The notes beneath the pieces were generated by a model, which saw only the letters and a list, made by a program, of their open reading frames with translations, did not search any database and had not been told where the DNA came from. The position numbers were made by a program, and so were the translations under genes. A stretch of 6,553 nt of DNA from a bacterium. GTDB lineage: Bacteria > Electryoneota > RPQS01. The stretch spans positions 1 through 6,553 of the forward strand of contig JAQTRJ010000123.1 in the NCBI GenBank assembly GCA_028711875.1, written 5' to 3'. Below, piece by piece: positions 1 through 6,124 of the stretch (position 1 is the first letter of the stretch; every line of letters starts with the position of its first letter).

Positions 1-46
1 GTCAAGGAGAAAATTTAATTCTTGTTTATTAGATGGTTATATCCAT

Positions 47-79
47 AAAAAGAAATAGGTGGACAAGTCCACCTATTTC
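47..79 (-). terminator. Rho-independent terminator after alaS
   Basis: A perfect 12-bp inverted repeat (arms 52-63 and 68-79, loop 64-67) is followed on the minus strand by five T residues (51 down to 47) and then an A. It starts 17 nt after the alaS stop codon, so it fits as the transcription end of alaS and of the whole minus-strand gene run. No T-run follows the hairpin on the plus strand, so it should act in one direction only. The stem is only moderately GC-rich (a GGTGGA/TCCACC core with an AT base), but its perfection and tetraloop make the call strong. Confidence 0.9.
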
Positions 80-96
80 AGATCGAATTACGGACT

Positions 97-2769
97 CTAC
101 TTGATGAATTTCGCCAGCACGGCTTGCGCCTGTTCCACGACCTGCCGGATACCGCCGGGGTCTCGGCCTCCAGCGGTCGCCATGTGTGGACGGCCTCCGC
201 CTCCTCCGCCCACCAGTTTGGCAAGCTCCTTGGCGATGGGCACGGAGTCTATGCCGCGCTTGACCAGATCGGGTGTGAGCGTCACCACCAGCGCGGGCTT
301 GTCATCAATCGCGGCGGCAAGCACGGCGATTCCCGATTTCAGCTCTTCGCGCAGAGCGTCGGCCATGCTCTTGAGCTCATCCATGCTGCGGGCGCTAACT
401 TCGGCGGCCACCAAGCGTGTGTTGCCGATAGCTACCGCCGTGTCCACTAATTTGTGCATGGCCGATGCCGCGACTTCAGCTCGCAGCGTTTCGAGCTCCT
501 TCTCAAGCTGCCTATGCTCTTCAAGGGATTTTTTGAGTTTTTCGATGGGATCGCTGCCTTCGCTGTGGAGTAGCGCGGTCAGTTCGTCAACTTTATTCCG
601 CCTTTCGAGAAGATAGTGCAGAGCGCGGTCGCCGGTGCGAGCCTCGATTCTGCGCACGCCCGCCGCGACGGAAGTCTCGGCACAAATCACGAAAACACCG
701 ATATCTCCGGTACGTTTCACGTGACACCCTCCGCACAGCTCGCGCGAAATCACCGTCTCGCCATCGCCGATTTCGATCATCCGCACTTCATCGCCGTATT
801 TCTCGCCGAACAAGGCCATCGCTCCGAGTCCCTGTGCCTGCTTCAGCGGCATGATCTTGGGAGTGACCGGCCAGTTCTCGCGGATGTGGTCGTTGACGAT
901 CTTCTCGATTTCCGAAAGCTCCGCTGCGGTCGGTTTCTCGAAGTGAGTGTAGTCGAATCGCAAGTAATCCGGCCCGACGTATGAACCCTGCTGATGAACG
1001 TGATCGCCGAGCACCGTTCGCAGAGCTTTCTGAAGAAGATGCGTCGAGGTGTGGTTGTACTGCGTGGGGATGCGGTGAGAGGAATCAACAGATAGATAGA
1101 CTTCGAAGTCTGAGATTGGGCGTTTGCCATCGCCCGACAATGACTCTAGTGAATCATCTGATATGGGGATGCCGATATGGACAATTGCATCCCCCTTTAT
1201 CTCGATCCTCCTTATCGCGAAACGATGGTTACTCTCCGATTTATACTGGAAATCAGCATGTCCTATATCTGAGATTTGGCCTCCAGATTCGGCATAGAAG
1301 GGCGTTGCCTTTGGTGCGAAGCGTACCAGGTTGTGGATTTTGTCAAACACAATATCCTGCAATAACGATCTGGCCGTCAGATTGTCGTATCCCACAAACT
1401 GCGTAGGACCGTGGATAATATAGGTGGCATCCACGGCTTGATCCCACTCATCTTCTTTAAATGTTCCCACCTTTCTCGCACGGGTCTTCTGCTTCTCCAT
1501 CTCCTTCTGAAATCCCGTCTCGTCCACGGTCAAGGATTCCTCCCGCGCCATGAGCTGCATGAGATCGAGCGGGAAGCCGAACGTGTCATAGAGACGGAAC
1601 GCTTCCTCGCCGGGAATGACGGTTGTTTTCTCGCGGCGGATTTGCTCCACGACTTCCGCAAAGCGCTCCAGCCCGCGGTCGAGCGTCTTTCCGAAATGCT
1701 CTTCCTCCGCCTGAATCACGCGCGCGATGTGAACGTGCCGCTGCTTCACTTCGGGAAACACGTCGCCCATCACGTCCACCAAAACGGGTAACAACTGATG
1801 CAGGAACGGTTCATGCACATCGAGCTTGCGGCCGAAGCGTGCAGCGCGGCGCAGGATTCTCCTTAGCACATAGCCGCGTCCTTCGTTGCTCGGCATGGCC
1901 CCGTCGGCAATCGCGAACGAGAGACAGCGAATGTGATCGGCAATCACGCGATGAGGAATTCCGCTCGCATCCAATAGATAGGGCTTGCCGGAAATCTCCG
2001 CCACGCGCTGAATCAGCGGCTGAAACAAATCGGTTTCGTAGTTGGATTTCAGATTGCCCATCACGGCGGTGATGCGCTCGAGTCCCGCGCCCGTGTCCAC
2101 GTGCTTGGCGGGAAGGTCAAGTAGTTTGCCGTCGGCCTGCGCGTCGAACTGGATGAACACGAGATTCCACAGCTCGATATAGCGCGGCGAGCCGGTGTTT
2201 ACGAACGCGTTCGGATCGGAATCGAACTCTGGCCCGCGATCAATGTGCAGCTCGCTGCACGGCCCGCACGGCCCGGTGTCGCCCATGCTCCAGAAATTGT
2301 CCTTCTTGCCGAATCGCAGCACGTGTGAAGGTTCGATGTCGGTCTCGCCGCGCCAAAGTTTTTCCGCTTCGTCGTCCGTTTCATAGACGGTGGCGTAGAG
2401 TTTATCTTTCGGCAGTCCATAGACGCGCGTGATCAAATCCCACGCCCAAGTGATCGCTTCCTTCTTGAAATAATCTCCGAAACTCCAGTTGCCGAGCATC
2501 TCGAAAAAGGTGTGATGATACGGCGACGGCCCGACTTCTTCGAGATCGTTGTGCTTGCCGGAAACGCGGATGCACTTCTGAGTGTCGGCAACGCGCGTGG
2601 TTTCCGGCTTCTGCCGGCCGAGAAAATACGGCTTGAACTGGTTCATCCCCGCGTTGGTGAAGAGCAGGGTGGGATCGTTCTGCGGAATGACCGGCGCCGA
2701 CGGCACGATGGCGTGGCCGCGCTCGCGGAAAAACTCAAGGAAAGATTTTCGGATTTCGTTGGAGTTCAT
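97..2769 (-). CDS. alaS: Alanyl-tRNA synthetase (AlaRS), full length
   Basis: The protein (890 aa) activates alanine with ATP, charges tRNA-Ala in the cytoplasm and clears mischarged Ser/Gly-tRNA-Ala. Its length is usual for bacterial AlaRS. The class II catalytic core is at the N terminus: the NAGMNQFKP segment (39-47), motif 2 around GNWSFGDYF (93-101) and motif 3 in NEGRGYVLRRILRRAARFGR (295-314). A helical tRNA-binding region and a beta-barrel follow. The editing domain shows the expected zinc-type ligands H573, H577 (HTSTH), C679 and H683 (CGGCH). A charged helical linker (about 725-770) leads to the C-Ala domain with a six-glycine run (854-859) before RPHMATAGG. The ATG at 2769 gives the standard EIRKSFLEFF opening; no clear Shine-Dalgarno precedes it, and it lies 20 nt after recX, which suggests readthrough or coupled translation. 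The stretch at 1081-1500 (residues about 423-563) is markedly AT-richer than the rest of the gene. Identity is certain from motifs. Confidence 0.98.
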   Translation of the reverse strand: MNSNEIRKSFLEFFRERGHAIVPSAPVIPQNDPTLLFTNAGMNQFKPYFLGRQKPETTRVADTQKCIRVSGKHNDLEEVGPSPYHHTFFEMLGNWSFGDYFKKEAITWAWDLITRVYGLPKDKLYATVYETDDEAEKLWRGETDIEPSHVLRFGKKDNFWSMGDTGPCGPCSELHIDRGPEFDSDPNAFVNTGSPRYIELWNLVFIQFDAQADGKLLDLPAKHVDTGAGLERITAVMGNLKSNYETDLFQPLIQRVAEISGKPYLLDASGIPHRVIADHIRCLSFAIADGAMPSNEGRGYVLRRILRRAARFGRKLDVHEPFLHQLLPVLVDVMGDVFPEVKQRHVHIARVIQAEEEHFGKTLDRGLERFAEVVEQIRREKTTVIPGEEAFRLYDTFGFPLDLMQLMAREESLTVDETGFQKEMEKQKTRARKVGTFKEDEWDQAVDATYIIHGPTQFVGYDNLTARSLLQDIVFDKIHNLVRFAPKATPFYAESGGQISDIGHADFQYKSESNHRFAIRRIEIKGDAIVHIGIPISDDSLESLSGDGKRPISDFEVYLSVDSSHRIPTQYNHTSTHLLQKALRTVLGDHVHQQGSYVGPDYLRFDYTHFEKPTAAELSEIEKIVNDHIRENWPVTPKIMPLKQAQGLGAMALFGEKYGDEVRMIEIGDGETVISRELCGGCHVKRTGDIGVFVICAETSVAAGVRRIEARTGDRALHYLLERRNKVDELTALLHSEGSDPIEKLKKSLEEHRQLEKELETLRAEVAASAMHKLVDTAVAIGNTRLVAAEVSARSMDELKSMADALREELKSGIAVLAAAIDDKPALVVTLTPDLVKRGIDSVPIAKELAKLVGGGGGGRPHMATAGGRDPGGIRQVVEQAQAVLAKFIK

Positions 2770-2789
2770 GGGTTGTCAGGCGCAAGAGA

Positions 2790-3296
2790 TCAGTCTTCGG
2801 GTTCGAGAGCGTTTTCCCGCAGAACGCTGCGGATCGTGTCAAAGGAAAAGCCCCGCCGCGCGAGCAGGCCGGACAAACGGCGGTGGCGCGTTTCAGGATC
2901 GAGATTTTTATATGACGGTTGTTTTCGGCGAATGAGTTCGCGTGCGAGTTCCATGTCGGAGTCGCGCGGAGCAAGCTCATCGGCCACGCTCTTCGCCAGC
3001 GGGCCGGCAATTCCGCGCTGCCGCAATTCGCGCACGAGAACCGCCGCCGCGCGGGGGCGGAGCGACAGGCGCGCGCGCACGAACTCTTCGGCATACCGGC
3101 GATCATCGAGCAACCGCTCGTCGCGGAGCCGCTTCAGCGCGAGTCCGATTTCGCTCGATTCATAGCCGCGTGTTGAGAGTTTCTCGCGCAGTTTTTTCTC
3201 CGAATACGGCCGCGACGCCAGCAGCTTGACCGCGTATTGCAGTGCCGTCGCCGGGTTTCGCGGGCGACGTATTTCCGCATCGTCGCGCAACATCAT
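2790..3296 (-). CDS. recX: RecX, regulatory protein of RecA
   Basis: This 168-aa protein carries the RecX signature. RecX proteins bind RecA and RecA filaments and modulate, usually inhibit, strand exchange and coprotease activity. Visible landmarks are the first three-helix repeat with ALQYAVKLLASRPYSEKKL (18-36) and the RGY turn (43-45), then LLDDRRYAEEFVRARL (62-77), a second repeat with VRELRQRGI (88-96), and a third ending LLARRGFSFDTIRSVL (144-159). The protein is strongly Arg-rich, as is usual for the family. I place the start at the ATG at 3296 because it overlaps the upstream stop as ATGA. A second ATG directly follows (3293), so the protein could be one residue shorter; the in-frame extension up to 3350 has no RecX character. 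It lies behind recA, but one gene away, and just ahead of alaS. The family call is secure; the exact start is slightly less so. Confidence 0.93.
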   Translation of the reverse strand: MMLRDDAEIRRPRNPATALQYAVKLLASRPYSEKKLREKLSTRGYESSEIGLALKRLRDERLLDDRRYAEEFVRARLSLRPRAAAVLVRELRQRGIAGPLAKSVADELAPRDSDMELARELIRRKQPSYKNLDPETRHRRLSGLLARRGFSFDTIRSVLRENALEPED

Positions 3297-3934
3297 GGCC
3301 GGGTCGGTCCGACGAGAAGATCGAAACCGACACCGATCTGCACCAGCCACGCGGAGGCCGGCCCCACCGATTGCCGTCCGTGCGGCTGATCAAGACCGAC
3401 GTGGTACGATCCCTCGGCCAGAATCGAAAGCCCCGTGGAACTTGGAGACTTCACGCCGACATGAAACGAGGCCGTGGGAAATTCTCCGTCGAAAGTCAGC
3501 TTGCTGCCATCGAGCTTGGCGACGGATTCGCCGTGCGACAGCGTATATCCCGCACCAACGCCCGCGTAAAGCGAAGGAATCGTCCTCGTTCGCAGTGATG
3601 CGCGTCCGCCAAGTTCGATCTGAAAATAGTTCGCGTTGGCGTGCGGATCGGGATCGCCCGTTTGATTGTTCCAGAACAAAAAGCTCGGCCCGAACAGAAT
3701 CGGCCTTCGCGGCGCTTCGATGTCCATGCGAATGCCGAACGCGTATCCGCCGCCGGTACGAAAGGGATTGTGATTCGGGTCAATCTCCGGTCCGGTTTTG
3801 GGCGTACCTGAGTTCGCGTAGCCGGTGGTCAGCACCAACTGATGCGCGCGCGCCGGCTGAGACAGGAACAGCGTGATACAAAACGGAACGACGCAAGCGA
3901 AAATCCTAACGATATACGGGAGTCTTGTTCTCAC
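3293..3934 (-). CDS. Secreted protein, probable outer-membrane beta-barrel, unknown function
   Basis: I do not recognise the family. From the GTG at 3934 the product is 213 aa. It starts with a clear Sec signal peptide: positively charged MRTR, a hydrophobic core (about 8-25) and a PARA^HQ type cleavage site after residue 30. The mature part is rich in Gly, aromatic residues and alternating hydrophobic/polar stretches ([12 protein letters not shown] 61-72, YFQIELGG 103-110, [12 protein letters not shown] 121-132, ASFHVGV 155-161, [12 protein letters not shown] 170-181, [13 protein letters not shown] 196-208). This looks like antiparallel strands of a small outer-membrane barrel; it has no cysteine for a lipobox and no enzyme motif. 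The GTG start is chosen because it overlaps the recA stop as GTGA, places the signal peptide at the N terminus, and avoids a long Arg-rich extension (to 4135) that is only a shadow of recA. The stop overlaps recX as ATGA. That it is a real gene is supported by both junctions; its function is inference. Confidence 0.8.
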   Translation of the reverse strand: MRTRLPYIVRIFACVVPFCITLFLSQPARAHQLVLTTGYANSGTPKTGPEIDPNHNPFRTGGGYAFGIRMDIEAPRRPILFGPSFLFWNNQTGDPDPHANANYFQIELGGRASLRTRTIPSLYAGVGAGYTLSHGESVAKLDGSKLTFDGEFPTASFHVGVKSPSSTGLSILAEGSYHVGLDQPHGRQSVGPASAWLVQIGVGFDLLVGPTRP

Positions 3935-5010
3935 GACGCGGTTTTTTTCGACTTGGCGCGAGGTTCGGCGGATTCCTGACCGTTCGGCCCGGCGGTGGAT
4001 TCCACGAGCGTTTCGAATCCGAGCGCGCGACGCAGTTCGTGTTCGATTTGATCGAGAATCGGCGCGTTGTCCTTCAGGTATTCGACCACGCGATCTTTGC
4101 CCTGCCCGAGACGATCCTCGCCGTAGCTGTACCACGTTCCGCTCTTGGAAACGATGCCGTGCTGCGAGGCGAGTTCGAGCACGTCGCCTGCGTGGTCAAT
4201 GCCCTTGCCGTATAAAATATCAAATTCGGCCTCGCGGAAGGGAGCCGCGAGTTTGTTTTTCACCACCTTCACGCGTGTGCGGTTGCCGATGATCTGATCG
4301 CCGTCCTTCAGAGAGGCGATGCGGCGGATGTCCATGCGGATCGTGGAATAAAACTTGAGCGCGTTGCCGCCGGTGGTGGTTTCGGGGTTGCCGAACATGA
4401 CGCCGATTTTCATGCGCAGTTGGTTGATGAAGATCAGCGACGTGCGCGAGCGCGAGACCACCGCCGTCAATTTGCGCAGCGCCTGACTCATGAGTCGCGC
4501 CTGCAAACCCGGCAGCGCGTCGCCCATTTCGCCTTCGATTTCCGCCTTGGGAACGAGCGCGGCGACGGAGTCCACGGCAATCACGTCGAGTGCGCCGCTG
4601 CGGATCAGGGCTTCGGCAATTTCCAGCGCCTGTTCGCCGGTATCCGGCTGGCTGACGAGCAGTTCGTCGGTGTTCACGCCGAGCGCCTGCGCGTATTGCG
4701 GATCGAGTGCGTGTTCCGCGTCAATAATCGCCGCGTAGCCGCCCTGTCGCTGCGCCTGAGCGATAATGCTTAGAGCGAGTGTGGTCTTGCCGGAAGATTC
4801 CGGTCCGTAGATTTCGATGACGCGGCCGCGGGGGACGCCGCCCACGCCCAGCGCCACGTCCAGAGACAGCGCGCCGGTGGAAATGGTTTCCACCCGCTGA
4901 ATCGGACCGCTGTCGCCCAGCCGCATGATCGAGCCTTTACCGTATTGGCGGTCAATCTGCTGCAGAGCCACGTCCAGGTTTTTCTTTCGTTCGTCGTTGT
5001 CTTTACTCAT
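3931..5010 (-). CDS. recA: Recombinase A
   Basis: The 359-aa product forms filaments on single-stranded DNA, carries out ATP-dependent homologous pairing and strand exchange, and acts as coprotease for LexA-type repressors. All core elements are present: Walker [10 protein letters not shown] (69-77), the catalytic Glu of the DAEHALDP segment (E99), Walker [10 protein letters not shown] (141-149), loop L1 (about 159-175), and loop L2 with [19 protein letters not shown] (195-213) and GGNALKFY (214-221). A C-terminal domain and a short tail follow; the tail ends basic (RAKSKKTAS) rather than in an acidic run. In L1 the usual GDSHxG is GDALPG. The ATG at 5010 gives the standard N terminus ahead of [18 protein letters not shown]. 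Only a weak GAG-like Shine-Dalgarno precedes it. I see no complete LexA operator (neither CTG-N8-CAG nor GAAC-N4-GTTC) in the 51 nt upstream. The stop overlaps the next gene by 4 nt. Confidence 0.99.
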   Translation of the reverse strand: MSKDNDERKKNLDVALQQIDRQYGKGSIMRLGDSGPIQRVETISTGALSLDVALGVGGVPRGRVIEIYGPESSGKTTLALSIIAQAQRQGGYAAIIDAEHALDPQYAQALGVNTDELLVSQPDTGEQALEIAEALIRSGALDVIAVDSVAALVPKAEIEGEMGDALPGLQARLMSQALRKLTAVVSRSRTSLIFINQLRMKIGVMFGNPETTTGGNALKFYSTIRMDIRRIASLKDGDQIIGNRTRVKVVKNKLAAPFREAEFDILYGKGIDHAGDVLELASQHGIVSKSGTWYSYGEDRLGQGKDRVVEYLKDNAPILDQIEHELRRALGFETLVESTAGPNGQESAEPRAKSKKTAS

Positions 5011-5061
5011 GGCCGGTCTCGCTATTGTTGATGATGTTCTGACGAAGGAATCCTGAAGCCG

Positions 5062-5532
5062 CTATACCGGGCGGCCGGTTTCCGCATAAGTTTTCAGCCG
5101 CTCGAACCAGAGTCGCAGTTGGGTCGTGAAGCTGCCGATGATGAGTTTTTCGAGCAGCTGGTTGAGCAGACCTTTCATTTTATAGTCGAGCGTGAACGTC
5201 AGCGAACAGGTCTTGTCGTCCACCGCCTCCAAGTGATAGGTCAGCTTCATGTATTCCACTTTTTCATGGAGACGCATGGAACCGCCGATCGGGCTTTCCG
5301 TGAACGACTCGCCCGGCGTGCATTGAACGATCCGCATATCCAGCGTTTCGATCTTATCCGTCACGTTCAGGCGCAAACGGCGGATCGAATTTTCGCCGAA
5401 CGCATCGGGCGGATCCATTTCGAGATCGCGGACGTTGTGCGCCCAGAAAGAGAACTCTTTCGGATCGGTCAGAAGTTCCCAGGCGCGGGCCTGCGGAACG
5501 GCGATTTCGGTGATGATGAACTGTCGTTGCAC
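5062..5532 (-). CDS. SRPBCC (START-like) superfamily protein
   Basis: The 156-aa cytoplasmic protein has the pattern of the SRPBCC/polyketide cyclase-like fold. An N-terminal beta strand (QRQFIITEIAVPQ) leads into a helix with ARAWELLTDPKEFSFW, typical of the superfamily opening. Alternating strands follow (IRRLRLNVT, ETLDMRIVQC, VEYMKLTYHLEAV, CSLTFTLDYKM). A long C-terminal helix (LLNQLLEKLIIGSFTTQLRLWFERLKTYAE) would close the ligand cavity. No catalytic residue can be named, so the ligand and role are unknown; members bind lipids or other hydrophobic molecules, or act as cyclases or as chaperone-type partners. The start is the GTG at 5532, because a full AAGGAGG sits 5 nt ahead of it. An in-frame ATG at 5559 would add nine charged residues encoded by the Shine-Dalgarno region itself. 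It lies 19 nt after thpR and 51 nt before recA, probably in the same transcript. Confidence 0.85.
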   Translation of the reverse strand: MQRQFIITEIAVPQARAWELLTDPKEFSFWAHNVRDLEMDPPDAFGENSIRRLRLNVTDKIETLDMRIVQCTPGESFTESPIGGSMRLHEKVEYMKLTYHLEAVDDKTCSLTFTLDYKMKGLLNQLLEKLIIGSFTTQLRLWFERLKTYAETGRPV

Positions 5533-5537
5533 ACGAT

Positions 5538-5544
5538 CCTCCTT
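5538..5544 (-). promoter_or_regulatory. Strong ribosome binding site deciding a GTG start
   Basis: The minus strand reads AAGGAGG here, a full match to the anti-Shine-Dalgarno core, with a 5-nt spacer before the GTG at 5532. It lies just past the thpR stop. It sets the SRPBCC start at the GTG rather than the in-frame ATG at 5559. It is the strongest such site in front of any gene in the window; the other genes show weak or no Shine-Dalgarno and seem to rely on stop/start overlaps. Confidence 0.85.
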
Positions 5545-5551
5545 ATCCCGG

Positions 5552-6124
5552 TTAAGCAATGCCGGGCAATGAATCGGTCAATGGAAAACGGCGGAGCGCC
5601 TCGTAGCGCGCGCCTTCCCGCGCGAGATGGCTGCGCACGAGCAAGACCTCGCGCACCGGGATCGGCTCGCTCTCCAGCCGGAAATTCAGCAGCGCCTCGG
5701 TCATGCGGTCTTTTCCGATGGGTTCTTTAATGCGCGCCAGCGTCAGATGCGGACGAAACGGATGCTCGTCCCGGTCGAAACCCAATTGCTGCATGGCGTC
5801 GTCCACGCGATGCTGAAGTTCGAGCAGAATCGGCGGCGCTTCGATTCCCGCCCAATAGATGCGCGGCCGTTTCGGATTCGGAAAGACTCCCGTATTCTTC
5901 AGACGCATCGAGAACGCCGCGATCTCCGAACAGGCGGATCGCAGAGCGGCGTCCAAATCATCCAAGCGGTCGTCTTCGACTTCACCGAGAAATTTCAGCG
6001 TGAGGTGCATTCCGCGCGGTTCCACCCACCGGACTCCGCGCCCCAGCCAGCCGATATGAGCTTCCGGTTCGGCCAGAATCTGCTTCCACTGCTCGGGCAA
6101 GTCAATCGCAACGAAAAGTCTCAT
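5552..6124 (-). CDS. thpR: RNA 2',3'-cyclic phosphodiesterase (2H family, LigT-like)
   Basis: The 190-aa protein is a 2H phosphoesterase. ThpR enzymes hydrolyse RNA 2',3'-cyclic phosphate ends to 2'-phosphates, and the E. coli member can also join tRNA halves in vitro. The two catalytic HxTx motifs are both visible: HLTL at 40-43, followed by KFLGEV, and HLTL at 126-129, followed by ARIK. The N terminus MRLFVAIDLPE and the middle segment NTGVFPNPKRPRIYWAGI (77-94) are typical of the family, as is the length. The ATG at 6124 is chosen because it starts this N terminus exactly and overlaps the cinA stop as ATGA; the longer in-frame reading to 6325 is a shadow of cinA. Translation is probably coupled to cinA. 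The pairing with cinA upstream of recA is seen in several bacterial groups. Confidence 0.96.
   Translation of the reverse strand: MRLFVAIDLPEQWKQILAEPEAHIGWLGRGVRWVEPRGMHLTLKFLGEVEDDRLDDLDAALRSACSEIAAFSMRLKNTGVFPNPKRPRIYWAGIEAPPILLELQHRVDDAMQQLGFDRDEHPFRPHLTLARIKEPIGKDRMTEALLNFRLESEPIPVREVLLVRSHLAREGARYEALRRFPLTDSLPGIA

Noticed and set aside
1..46. Possible short gene or promoter in the AT-rich left edge
   Set aside because: A plus-strand AAGGAG (4-9) is not followed by a usable start, the minus-strand ATG there runs only five codons, and a TTGAC at the very edge has no visible -10 partner within the window.
3297..3350. Longer recX start at 3350
   Set aside because: The extra 18 residues overlap the upstream gene and carry no RecX features; the ATGA junction at 3296 is more plausible.
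3226..3876. Long plus-strand open frame opposite the secreted protein and recX
   Set aside because: Its translation is Arg/Ser-rich low-complexity with no domain, and it lies fully antisense to two genes with proper starts, a signal peptide and RecX motifs. It is a GC-driven shadow.
3935..4135. N-terminal extension of the secreted protein to an ATG at 4135
   Set aside because: The added 67 residues are Arg-rich and fully overlap the recA 3' end in another frame; they would bury the signal peptide internally. The GTG at 3934 gives a proper leader and a GTGA junction.
5533..5559. ATG at 5559 as start of the SRPBCC protein
   Set aside because: The codons it would add include the AAGGAGG ribosome site itself, and it would overlap the end of thpR; the GTG at 5532 has ideal spacing.
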